Shown here: positions 32,799 through 40,892 of the stretch, in pieces
How positions within the stretch are numbered: the first letter of the stretch is position 1
Layout: each line of letters opens with the position of its first letter
NCBI GenBank assembly: GCA_021810045.1
Contig: JAJZJR010000003.1
Location: 1 to 64,000, forward strand
Direction of reading: 5' to 3'
From: Thermoplasmata archaeon
GTDB lineage: Archaea > Thermoplasmatota > Thermoplasmata > Thermoplasmatales > Thermoplasmataceae
DNA: 64,000 nt
Notes under the pieces: model-generated
The model's input: the letters and a program-made list of their open reading frames with translations, nothing else
Told to the model about the DNA's origin: nothing
Databases searched by the model: none
Position numbers and translations under genes: made by a program

Positions 32799-33728
32799 TT
32801 AGGGTTTTTTGAAATAAAATATTTCAGAAGTTCCTGAGACCTTGAATCCCTCTCTCTCATAGAGTTTTACGGCAGGATTCCCTTCCGAAACCCAGAGGTG
32901 GCATTCTTCATATCCCAGCTTTTTAAGCCCATTGAGCGACATGTGCAGTAATTTCCCTGCGTATCCTTTCCCTCTATATTCTTTTGAAACAAATATGTCT
33001 GCAAGAAGCGAAATCCTGGATCCGTCTGAGGTCTTGTAATCGGTGCATAGGGTGGCTCCAGCAATTTTATCCCTTTCCACAAGTGCAAATGAAGCTTCGC
33101 TCAGCACAACCCCATATCTCCCATCGAACATTTTCTTGACAAATATCAGTCTTTCCGCAGAGTTCTCAACGTTGAACAAGATCTGGTCAACGGTCCCCTT
33201 ATATGCCTGAAATTCAACTTCAGAGTATATCTCCGGATTGATCTTTGTAATTGGTACGGCTCGTTCCGATCCTACCTGCGATATTTCATGTAACTTATAA
33301 TCCCCAATATCCAGAATCATCCTATCTCTCTTGAATTTCGTAAATCCATTGGACTCGAGATATGATCCTCCGAGTTCATCTGCATTGTAGATACGATCAA
33401 CCATCAGGTATTTCTTCTGTATTCTTGCCGTATCCTCAAGCCACATTATCAGATTGGCCAATCGGTCCTGTGTTGCAAATGAAGGATTTGTGAATCCCAA
33501 TGAGCCGTATAACCTGTCCCCGTAATCCCCGCTTGGTGCTATGAATGCATATGCCGCTACGTTTATGCCGCTAAGGATAACACGCGATTTGATTTTGTTC
33601 TCATTAAGCTCATGAATAAGGTTTTCGAATGATTTTCTGACTGGAATCTCCGGGTAAAGTGATTCAAGGTGCTTGATCTGGCCCTCCAATATAGGTGCCC
33701 AGTCAAGTTTGACATTTTTCATATCCAT
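32799..33728 (-). CDS. GNAT acetyltransferase (two-domain)
   Basis: 309-residue protein. The C-terminal 150 residues form a clear GNAT domain: FVSKEYRGKGYAGKLLHMSLNGLKKLG is the acetyl-CoA loop, followed by CHLWVSEGNPAVKLYEREGFKV. The N-terminal half also shows a degenerate GNAT-like pattern (KYLMVDRIYNADELGGSYLESNGFTKF), so the gene may derive from duplication. Substrate unknown. Start at ATG 33728 or 33722. Confidence 0.75.
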   Translation of the reverse strand: MDMKNVKLDWAPILEGQIKHLESLYPEIPVRKSFENLIHELNENKIKSRVILSGINVAAYAFIAPSGDYGDRLYGSLGFTNPSFATQDRLANLIMWLEDTARIQKKYLMVDRIYNADELGGSYLESNGFTKFKRDRMILDIGDYKLHEISQVGSERAVPITKINPEIYSEVEFQAYKGTVDQILFNVENSAERLIFVKKMFDGRYGVVLSEASFALVERDKIAGATLCTDYKTSDGSRISLLADIFVSKEYRGKGYAGKLLHMSLNGLKKLGYEECHLWVSEGNPAVKLYEREGFKVSGTSEIFYFKKP

Positions 33729-33861
33729 ATTCCGGGATAGTTCTGTATAAAAATAAATCCTTTGAAGATAAGAATGTCCTTGTAATTCGTCAAAGAGCGA
33801 ATCCGGGATTCAATATTATGGACAATATTAATAAATGCTGTTAAACTCAACAACTGATTGA

Positions 33862-35205
33862 ATGGACGATACTGCCAGGACTGAAGGATACAATCAGAAA
33901 GCCATCAGATATTCTGAGTATTATAAAGGCAAGGTACAGATTGTTTCAAAGGTTCCAGTGAGGCACCTACAGGATTTTTCCGTGTGGTACACGCCCGGTG
34001 TCGCTGCCGTTTCAAGAAAAATCGCTGAAAATGCGGATCTTTCTTTTGAATTGACAGGAAGATGGAACAGCATCGCAATCCTTACAGACGGAACCAGGGT
34101 TCTGGGCCTTGGAAACATAGGGCCGGAAGCTGCAATGCCCGTTATGGAAGGCAAATCCCTAATATTCAACTTCCTTGGTGCTGTTAATGCCGTACCTATA
34201 CCTATCAGGACAAAGACTAAAGACGAATTTATAACAGTCGCAAAGGCACTTGAACCATCATTTGGAGGTTTCAACCTTGAAGACATAGAGTCGCCAAAAT
34301 GTTTCTTTGTTCTGGAAAGCCTACAGAAACAACTCTCAATACCTGCGTGGCATGATGATCAACTTGGAACAGCTTGTATAACGCTTGCAGGGTTAATCAA
34401 CGCCCTTAGGGTTACAGGAAGGAAGATAGAAGATTCCAGAATTGTCTTGCTTGGATCGGGTGCTGCCAATATTGCAGCAGCGCACCTCCTTTTCGCTGCC
34501 GGATTCAAGGAAGGCAACATAATAATGGCGGACTCCAAAGGAATTCTTGAACCTGAAAGGGAAGATATGGACAGCCTGATGTTGAACAACCCATGGAAAT
34601 ATCAGCTTGCTATGAGAACAAATTCTGAGAGGCTCAAGGGGCCCGCGGAACTCGCTTTCAAGGGTGCTGACGCAGTCATATCTGCCACAAAACCAGGCCC
34701 GGACACCATTAAGAAAGACTGGATAAGGACAATGAATGATGATTCCATTCTCTTTGCTCTGGCAAACCCTGTGCCTGAAATATGGCCTGAAGCTGCTAAA
34801 GAAGCAGGAGCAAAGATTGTGGCAACGGGCAGGAGTGATTTCCCTAATCAGGTAAATAACAGCCTTGTTTTCCCGGGAGTTTTTAGGGGAGTCCTTGATG
34901 CAAGGGCAAAAGGTGTGAACTTTGACATCATGGTTACAGCCTCGTACGAAATTGCAGATTTTGTGAAGGATCCCCATGAGGACAGGATTGTTCCAACAAT
35001 GGAAGAGTGGGAGCTCTATCCAAGAGTTGCCTCTGCAGTGGCATCAAAGACTGTTGAAATGGGACTTGCAAGGAAGAATAATTCAAGAGAAGGATTTTAT
35101 AAAAATGCAGAAGAAATGATCGAAGCCAACAGGAAAATGTATATCAAGCTAATGGATGAAAAGATCATAAAGGAATTGCCAGGTGGTGACAATGTCGAAA
35201 AGTGA
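33862..35205 (+). CDS. Malic enzyme (malate oxidoreductase, decarboxylating)
   Basis: Converts malate to pyruvate and CO2 with NAD(P)+. It shows SVWYTPGVAAVS (catalytic Tyr), the metal-binding FGGFNLEDIESPKCF and WHDDQLGTA, and the nucleotide-binding LLGSGAANIAAAHLL. 447 aa matches the short prokaryotic form. It links the citric-acid cycle to pyruvate. The next gene starts inside its end. Confidence 0.9.
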   Translation: MDDTARTEGYNQKAIRYSEYYKGKVQIVSKVPVRHLQDFSVWYTPGVAAVSRKIAENADLSFELTGRWNSIAILTDGTRVLGLGNIGPEAAMPVMEGKSLIFNFLGAVNAVPIPIRTKTKDEFITVAKALEPSFGGFNLEDIESPKCFFVLESLQKQLSIPAWHDDQLGTACITLAGLINALRVTGRKIEDSRIVLLGSGAANIAAAHLLFAAGFKEGNIIMADSKGILEPEREDMDSLMLNNPWKYQLAMRTNSERLKGPAELAFKGADAVISATKPGPDTIKKDWIRTMNDDSILFALANPVPEIWPEAAKEAGAKIVATGRSDFPNQVNNSLVFPGVFRGVLDARAKGVNFDIMVTASYEIADFVKDPHEDRIVPTMEEWELYPRVASAVASKTVEMGLARKNNSREGFYKNAEEMIEANRKMYIKLMDEKIIKELPGGDNVEK

Positions 35206-35674
35206 GTTAAAGATCAGGGAATTAAAGGAAACAGATATTTCGGCCGCTGCAGAATTGATGCTGCGTCTGAAAAAGCTCAACGGTGAATTCGATTCAATAT
35301 TCAATGTATCTGAAGGAGCAAAGGCAGAAGCTGAACAGATCCTGAAGGATGTAATAAAGGAAAAGACAAAGCACTTAGCCTACGTTTCTGAAAGGGATGG
35401 AAAGATACTTGGCCTTATTGTTGTGAACCTGATTCACAGGTGCTATTATCTTCCCGAAATAGAGGCAAGGATAGTTGATTTCTACATAATGCCTGAAGGA
35501 AGAAGAACAGGATCAGGTAAGCTTCTCATTGACAGGACCTACAAAGAGCTCAAGGCAAGAAATGTCAGCCTGATCACCGCAGAATTCCCGGCTCTGAATC
35601 CCATTGCCATGAAATTCTACAAGAGTCTTGGCTTCAGGGAAATTGTTGGAATATACGGAAAAATGCTGGAATAG
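35192..35674 (+). CDS. GNAT acetyltransferase (160 aa)
   Basis: Typical GNAT: IRELKETDISAAAELML at the start, acetyl-CoA loop MPEGRRTGSGKLLIDRTYKELK, then LNPIAMKFYKSLGFREI. The ATG at 35192 follows AGGTGGTG; it overlaps the malic enzyme stop by 14 bp, so the pair is coupled. Substrate unknown; coupling to central metabolism may be incidental. Confidence 0.78.
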   Translation: MSKSELKIRELKETDISAAAELMLRLKKLNGEFDSIFNVSEGAKAEAEQILKDVIKEKTKHLAYVSERDGKILGLIVVNLIHRCYYLPEIEARIVDFYIMPEGRRTGSGKLLIDRTYKELKARNVSLITAEFPALNPIAMKFYKSLGFREIVGIYGKMLE

Positions 35675-35758
35675 ATTCAACAATATTCCCCCTTATTTCA
35701 TTCTTTTTTGATTTTTTCAATTTCCAGAATAAAAGTATAATCAACTGACTTTAGAAAG

Positions 35759-36484
35759 TCACTGGCTCAATTCCAGAATGGCCTTAACAGTTTCTTCTGG
35801 AATGGTAATCATTGGATAGTGTGCTGAAACCAGAAGTTTGTACTTGCCGTCAAGTGAAGATATGAAATCCTTCCAGTCCTGCCCTATATCTTCCCAGTCC
35901 CTGTTGCACAATATGTATGCTTTTTTTGCATTGTCCACCTTCTCACTCAGTGTTATTGAATCAAAGTCCAGTTTTGCAGGCCATGGGGTAATTTTTGAGA
36001 AAAACCATTCTCTGTTTTCGCCTTTCAGGTCCCATGTCAGGTCATCCACGAATTCATCGGGAATGCCCAATTTCCAGCCGGAACCCTCTACCTTCACTGC
36101 CTTTTCAAATATTTCCCTTTCCGCTTTGTCGGTCTGTTCCAATCCACCCTGAGGTTCCCTAGTTTTCTGGGGAACAAATGCATCCAGGTAGAGGAGCAGT
36201 CTGATCCTGTCAGGAATTCTGTCATAAACTGCCGAAATGACCTTGCCTGCAAAACTGTGCCCAACAAGGACCACATCGTGCAGGTCTTCGTATTCGATAA
36301 GATTGACTACATCCTGCACGGCAGTTTCCATTCCATATTCCTTCCGTGCAAGATGAATCCTGTCGCCCATTCCGGTTAAAGTTATTGGGTTCACGTCGTG
36401 CCCTTTTTCCCTTATTGGCCCTAATATTTTCTTCCAGACCCAGGAACCAAGCCATGCACCGTGAACAAGAACATAAACTGTCAT
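35759..36484 (-). CDS. Alpha/beta hydrolase, esterase/hydroxynitrile-lyase-like
   Basis: 241-residue hydrolase: LVHGAWLGSWVWKKI (oxyanion region), nucleophile elbow GHSFAG (Ser near 76), Asp near 204 in the late strand and the final His in SAHYPMITIPEE. The short form with HGAW resembles the methylesterase/hydroxynitrile lyase (MES/EstC) group. The substrate is not predictable. It lies alone, downstream of the TFB-GTPase gene on the same strand in map order but with its own spacer. Confidence 0.78.
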   Translation of the reverse strand: MTVYVLVHGAWLGSWVWKKILGPIREKGHDVNPITLTGMGDRIHLARKEYGMETAVQDVVNLIEYEDLHDVVLVGHSFAGKVISAVYDRIPDRIRLLLYLDAFVPQKTREPQGGLEQTDKAEREIFEKAVKVEGSGWKLGIPDEFVDDLTWDLKGENREWFFSKITPWPAKLDFDSITLSEKVDNAKKAYILCNRDWEDIGQDWKDFISSLDGKYKLLVSAHYPMITIPEETVKAILELSQ

Positions 36485-36608
36485 TGTAATTCATAATCTT
36501 ATGTTGTTAATAACTCATGCATGAGAAACCTGAATAGTAAATAACTTATAGAAACTGCATTGGAATTTTGTTATGTTTTTGGTCAGTTTCTCCCAGCTGC
36601 CCTGAAAG

Positions 36609-38327
36609 TCAGTTATTCAGTATCCACTTGAAAATATCTGGAAAATCTCCCATGGGACCTGTACCAATCATGGTCAATCTCTTCTTTCCATTTTCCACAG
36701 TGACTTGGGGTTTTCCTTGACGGTCTAGCTTTATCCCACTTCTGAACACAATGAAATTGCCTGAGAAATACTCCTCAATGTAGGAATGAACATAATTCAG
36801 ATGATGTTTTAATATATCATAGGGGTGCATTTGCTGAATCTCTTCAGATAGCAGGTTGAATTTCATCAGAAGTATCGATACCGGCTTCTTGACTTTCTTC
36901 CCACCATTAAGAATTCTTATTGACTTGAGTAATGATAGGATGCTGAACTGCTCAGAATCCCACAAATCAAACTTATCACAATCCACTGCAATCATGTATC
37001 CAGATGCTGTCTGCAGGGTTACAAGGGAAGGATTTGCCCTTATCATCGCCTCCAATACTTCACCAGCCCTTTCAGAGCTCTTTGCAACGTCCCTCCAGAT
37101 TTCCCCGCTGGAATCGTTTATAGTCATTGAAACCTGCTTCTTCACCAACTTTCCATTTCTGCTGAGTACAAGGCTTGATCCTGTTCTGGTTTCCGATGCC
37201 GAGGTTCCTGAAGGCCAATTTCCTGAGAGCAGAGTTTTCAGGTCATTTCTTACAAGTTCACTCGCTTCCTCTACCAGGAACTTGAATCCAGGAACCGTTT
37301 TCACATACTGTCCTGCATAAAGAAAAAGCGAAACAAATGTGCTTTTTCCACTTCCAACGAATCCAGCCAGTACTACGTTTTTTATATCCATATTTTTCCA
37401 GGGTAGAGGGGATTTATTCCGGTCTTTTTCCACTGCAGCCATTTTACCTCTCTCGTTTTGTACAGGTGTGTTATCATGGGATATTTTGTCAGAAATTCTC
37501 GGAATGCCTAATGATTTACTTATCTTGTAATACCTTTTTCTAAGTGAATTTTCTGATATGCCGGAAGCCATAGAGATATTTTCCAAAGTCAGATTCTTCC
37601 CCGACATCAAGGAAGCCATATAGATTGAAGCAGCTGCAATTGATTCTATTCGCTTTTCGGAAAATGAACCTGTGGATAGGTATTTGCTTGCAATATCTTT
37701 GCTAATGGCTATAACATTTTCACCAAAACCGGCCTTATAACAGATTTTTTCCAGATACGCATTGAGACTGAAAGTAGAACCCATAGATTTTACACCCAAC
37801 CCCAATTTATTGTTTAGAAACCTGATGGCTTTTTCTACTTTCTTTCTGCTTACGTGGGTTATCTTAGAAATTTCATTTGGGGTTTGTGGAAAATGCCACA
37901 GTACAGAAGAGATATATAACGAACCACAGGCAACGGCTTCTGTGTTTTTTCTGTTGATTAGGTTATTGTAATAAGCCGAGGCGAATACCTGGGACGCATG
38001 TGATATGGCATCTTTGGGTAGGCCAAGTTTAATCCCGAATTCATTCACTATTCGGTTCCCATCCATATAAAGGGAAATATCGCCATAATCCTTTGTAATG
38101 CCTAACCTCGGTTGGATATTCGGATTGCTGTTAACATGGGTTCTTGCCCCTCTATCGTCCTGTTCTGAGTCGAAAGCCCTCCACTCTGGATCCTGATCTA
38201 TAAATGAATCCTCTAGAACCATACCACAATCATTACAAATCAGTTCTCCCCTCTCATAATCTCTAACGAGATGCTCGGATCCACACTCATAACATCTATT
38301 GTAATCTTCAGTGGAATCAAATGGCAC
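36609..38327 (-). CDS. TFB transcription factor fused to a GTPase-like domain
   Basis: 572-residue single frame. Residues 1-275 are an apparently complete TFB: zinc ribbon Cys12/15/31/34, B-finger region around 44-65 (DPEWRAFDSEQDDRGART), and two cyclin repeats (about 92-177 and 186-273). After a polar linker (276-312) comes a P-loop domain. Walker A is GFVGSGKST at 322-330, a switch II-like NDSSGE at 404-409 (DxxG), a strand YMIAVD (444-449) and KPVSILLMKFNLL (481-493), where a G4 TKxD would stand but reads MKFN. The segment NWPSGT (370-375) recalls double-GTPase (DO-GTPase2-like) proteins of conflict systems. TFB normally recruits RNA polymerase to TBP-bound promoters, and ordinary TFB is about 300 aa. 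The start is GTG, with a TATA box 25 nt upstream. No stop or frameshift separates the halves. Confidence 0.88.
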   Translation of the reverse strand: MPFDSTEDYNRCYECGSEHLVRDYERGELICNDCGMVLEDSFIDQDPEWRAFDSEQDDRGARTHVNSNPNIQPRLGITKDYGDISLYMDGNRIVNEFGIKLGLPKDAISHASQVFASAYYNNLINRKNTEAVACGSLYISSVLWHFPQTPNEISKITHVSRKKVEKAIRFLNNKLGLGVKSMGSTFSLNAYLEKICYKAGFGENVIAISKDIASKYLSTGSFSEKRIESIAAASIYMASLMSGKNLTLENISMASGISENSLRKRYYKISKSLGIPRISDKISHDNTPVQNERGKMAAVEKDRNKSPLPWKNMDIKNVVLAGFVGSGKSTFVSLFLYAGQYVKTVPGFKFLVEEASELVRNDLKTLLSGNWPSGTSASETRTGSSLVLSRNGKLVKKQVSMTINDSSGEIWRDVAKSSERAGEVLEAMIRANPSLVTLQTASGYMIAVDCDKFDLWDSEQFSILSLLKSIRILNGGKKVKKPVSILLMKFNLLSEEIQQMHPYDILKHHLNYVHSYIEEYFSGNFIVFRSGIKLDRQGKPQVTVENGKKRLTMIGTGPMGDFPDIFKWILNN

Positions 38328-38347
38328 ATACTGGCTAAATAGAATGT

Positions 38348-38357
38348 CTTATAATTT
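38348..38357 (-). promoter_or_regulatory. TATA box of the TFB-GTPase gene
   Basis: On the minus strand AATTATAAGA is centred about 25 nt before the GTG start at 38327. The mRNA is probably leaderless, and the gene has its own promoter, downstream of the tRNA-Arg gene. Confidence 0.5.
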
Positions 38358-38472
38358 TTTTCTATTTTATTATTTATTTCGGTCTATCGCTGTCCATTGT
38401 CTTCCGGCCCAATTAAATTGATTGGTACTGAGCAGACACCAACAATGGGAATCCAAATTACAACCGTGAAGA

Positions 38473-38545
38473 CGGGCCCGTCGGGATTCGAACCCGAATC
38501 ATAGGCTCCGGAGGCCTAGGTGATAATCCATTACACTACGGGCCC
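38473..38545 (-). tRNA. tRNA-Arg (anticodon CCG)
   Basis: 73-nt cloverleaf on the minus strand: acceptor GGGCCCG/CGGGCCC, anticodon stem TAGGC/GCCTA with loop CTCCGGA (anticodon CCG, codon CGG), T-arm TCGGG-TTCGAAT-CCCGA, discriminator G. No intron, no encoded CCA. Its 5' end directly abuts the stop codon of the upstream protein gene, so it is probably cut from a joint transcript. Confidence 0.95.
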
Positions 38546-39031
38546 TTAACTCTTGTATCCAATGTCCCTGAGGAATTTCCTGCGCTTATTTTTGTTTTCC
38601 TCATCTTCAATTCCCAATGGAGAAAAACCATCAATCACACCAAGAACCCCATTTCCTCTCTCTGACTTAGCAATTACAACTGAAAGAGGATTGGCTGTGG
38701 CCGCAAATATTCTTCCCACTTCCTGGCAGTTCTTGATCTGATTGAGGATGGCAATGGGGAACGCATTCCGAAGGAAAATTAGGAAAGTGTGCCCTGCGGA
38801 GAGATTCTGAATAGCTTCAATGGCTCTCTCTTTCAGTTCCTCATCGTTGGCTTCCCATCTGATGAGTCTCACTCCGGAAGCTTCAGAAAAGGCAATTGCA
38901 TATTTTGCCTGTGGGGCATGTGTGGCAATAATTTCATTGAGGTCTTCAACGGTCTTGATAAAATGGGAATAACCAAGAATCACGTTCGAGTCTTTTGGCA
39001 ATTCAATTTCCACTATCTCTGTTGAAACCAT
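38546..39031 (-). CDS. Adenosine-specific kinase (DUF355/PF04008)
   Basis: 161-residue protein that matches the adenosine-specific kinase family. Conserved blocks are ILGYSHFIKTVEDL, AIAFSEASGVRLIRWEAND, AGHTFLIFLRNAFPIAILNQIK, AATANPLSVVIAKSERGNGVLGVIDGFSPLGIE and the C-terminal GYK. Family members bind adenosine or AMP; the physiological role is unclear. Its TAA stop is the last codon before the tRNA-Arg 5' base. Confidence 0.85.
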   Translation of the reverse strand: MVSTEIVEIELPKDSNVILGYSHFIKTVEDLNEIIATHAPQAKYAIAFSEASGVRLIRWEANDEELKERAIEAIQNLSAGHTFLIFLRNAFPIAILNQIKNCQEVGRIFAATANPLSVVIAKSERGNGVLGVIDGFSPLGIEDEENKNKRRKFLRDIGYKS

Positions 39032-39077
39032 AAAAGACCAGCATTACCCTGTAGATAAACTTCTCTGGAATTCTGTG

Positions 39078-39087
39078 TTATATATTT
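39078..39087 (+). promoter_or_regulatory. TATA box of elp3
   Basis: TTATATATTT is centred about 28 nt before the ATG at 39111. That fixes the start there rather than at the in-frame upstream codon at 39075, which lies before the TATA box. Confidence 0.5.
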
Positions 39088-39110
39088 ATCATAAACTGTC
39101 CGAAATTGAA

Positions 39111-40709
39111 ATGATACATGTGGAAAGACTTTATTTCAAATCGTTATCAAGTTTGAAAATGGAATTTTTCCAGTTAATAGGCAGGGAAATCAACGAAGGT
39201 ATCATCACAAGCAGGGATGATCTCCAGAAGAGGAAAATGGACCTTGCCAGGGAACTCAGACTTGATTACATACCCGGTGACACAGAGATCCTGAATTCAG
39301 GGTACGTGGATTCCAAATACAAAAGCCTTCTAAGAATAAAACCAACCAGGACAATCTCCGGAGTAGCAGTCGTTGCTGCAATGACTTCTCCGGAAAGATG
39401 TCCTCATGGAAAATGCATTTACTGCCCGGGTGGTGTTGAAAATAACTCACCTCAGGCTTACACAGGGTACGAACCTGCAGCCTTAAGGGGGAGAGACAAT
39501 GATTATGATTCATACAGAATTGTTTTCAACAGGCTGAAGCAGCTTGAAACCATTGGGCATGATACAAGCAAGATTGATCTTATTATCATGGGCGGAACCT
39601 TTACCGCCAGAACAAAAGAGTACCAGGAATCCTATATCAAGGGCTGTTTTGATGCTATGAACAGGAACACCGCAAATACCCTTGAAGAATCCATAGAAAT
39701 AAACGAAACGACTGAAAGAAGATGCATTGGCCTCACCGTTGAAACCAAGCCTGACTGGTTCATGGAAAAGGATATCGATCTTGCACTCTCCTATGGAACG
39801 ACAAAGGTGGAGCTGGGAGTCCAGGTACTCAACGATAATGCCCTGAGACTGAACGGAAGAGGTCATGGCCTGGAGGAAGTAGTCAGATCAACGCAGCTCT
39901 CCAGGGATGCAGGCCTGAAGATCGTATATCATGTAATGCCTGGTATGTATGGAACAGATATAGAAGATGACAGGAAGAGTTTTGATCAGATGATCTCAGA
40001 TCCAGACTATAAACCGGATATGTTGAAGATTTACCCCACCCTTGTGGTAAAAGGGACTTCTCTGTACAGGTTATGGAAACAGGGCAAGTATGTGCCACCT
40101 GATACGGAAGCTGTCGCCGACCTGGTTGCATATTTTATGGAGAAAATGCCACCATGGATAAGAGTCCAGAGAATGCAGAGAGACATACCGGTGAAATTCA
40201 TCGAAGCCGGTGTGAAGAGGAGCGACATCAGAAACATTGTCGACAGCAAACTGAGGGAACGTGGTGTCAAGACTATGGAAATAAGGAGCCGTGAAGTCGG
40301 CCTATCCCACAGCCAGAAGCAGGATGGAATAGAGCTTATTCGAAGAGACTATGTTGCTGCGGACGGAGATGAAATATTCCTTTCAAAAGAAAACAGCGAA
40401 AGTATTTACGGTTTTATCCGGCTCAGAAAACCATCACCTTCTTATCACAGACCAGAGCTGAAGGACAGCTCCATAATAAGGGAAATAAAGGTCCTCGGCG
40501 AAGTTGTTCCCGTTGGGAAGCACTCCGGCGATCTCTGGCAGCATAAGGGGCTGGGTGGAGAGCTGCTCGAAGAGGCTGAACGCATAACCAGGGAAGAAAT
40601 GGGATTGGACAGAATTCTAGTGATAAGCGGTGTTGGAGTTAGAGAATACTTCAGGAAACATGGTTATGAAAGAGTTGGCCCTTATATGGGTAAGGTGTTG
40701 AATCATTAG
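39111..40709 (+). CDS. elp3: Elp3, tRNA U34 carboxymethyl synthase
   Basis: Radical SAM/acetyltransferase that makes the cm5 group on wobble uridine of tRNA. The radical SAM part has RCPHGKCIYCPGG and LIIMGGTFTAR; the motif EIRSREVG leads into a C-terminal GNAT domain with HKGLGGELLEEAERIT and VGVREYFRKHGY. About 532 aa, typical of archaeal Elp3, which works without other Elongator subunits. Monocistronic, leaderless start from the TATA position. Confidence 0.95.
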   Translation: MIHVERLYFKSLSSLKMEFFQLIGREINEGIITSRDDLQKRKMDLARELRLDYIPGDTEILNSGYVDSKYKSLLRIKPTRTISGVAVVAAMTSPERCPHGKCIYCPGGVENNSPQAYTGYEPAALRGRDNDYDSYRIVFNRLKQLETIGHDTSKIDLIIMGGTFTARTKEYQESYIKGCFDAMNRNTANTLEESIEINETTERRCIGLTVETKPDWFMEKDIDLALSYGTTKVELGVQVLNDNALRLNGRGHGLEEVVRSTQLSRDAGLKIVYHVMPGMYGTDIEDDRKSFDQMISDPDYKPDMLKIYPTLVVKGTSLYRLWKQGKYVPPDTEAVADLVAYFMEKMPPWIRVQRMQRDIPVKFIEAGVKRSDIRNIVDSKLRERGVKTMEIRSREVGLSHSQKQDGIELIRRDYVAADGDEIFLSKENSESIYGFIRLRKPSPSYHRPELKDSSIIREIKVLGEVVPVGKHSGDLWQHKGLGGELLEEAERITREEMGLDRILVISGVGVREYFRKHGYERVGPYMGKVLNH

Positions 40710-40746
40710 TTCCCGCAATGCTTGTACATGGGCTTTAGAAAATGTT

Positions 40747-40774
40747 CTTTTAAATTATTCAACATCTTTTAAAT
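40747..40774 (+). promoter_or_regulatory. Duplicated TATA-like elements before kdp
   Basis: CTTTTAAAT occurs twice (40747-40755 and 40766-40774) in direct orientation. The second copy is about 30 nt before the kdpF ATG and is the likely TATA box; the first may be a regulator site or second promoter. A GGAG lies at 40781-40784. Confidence 0.45.
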
Positions 40775-40802
40775 AGTAAAGGAGTATTTATGCAGGATAT
40801 CC

Positions 40803-40892
40803 ATGATTATTGCGTATATCGCTGTTGGACTGGTTGTCTTGGTTCTGGCAGTCTATCTCATTTACACAATAGTCGGAGCTGAGAAATTTTGA
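40803..40892 (+). CDS. kdpF: KdpF, small subunit of the K+-ATPase
   Basis: 29-residue single-helix peptide (MIIAYIAVGLVVLVLAVYLI...). The ending YLIYTIVGAEKF matches the KdpF consensus YLxYxLxxxExF. It lies directly before kdpA, as in bacterial kdpFABC, and stabilises the complex. Its TTTTGA end overlaps the kdpA TTG start. Too short for usual gene calling, so it may be missed in other annotations. Confidence 0.85.
   Translation: MIIAYIAVGLVVLVLAVYLIYTIVGAEKF

Noticed and set aside
40790-40882. 30-codon frame from the ATG just upstream of kdpF
   Set aside because: Out of frame with KdpF and of unlikely composition; KdpF itself matches the family.
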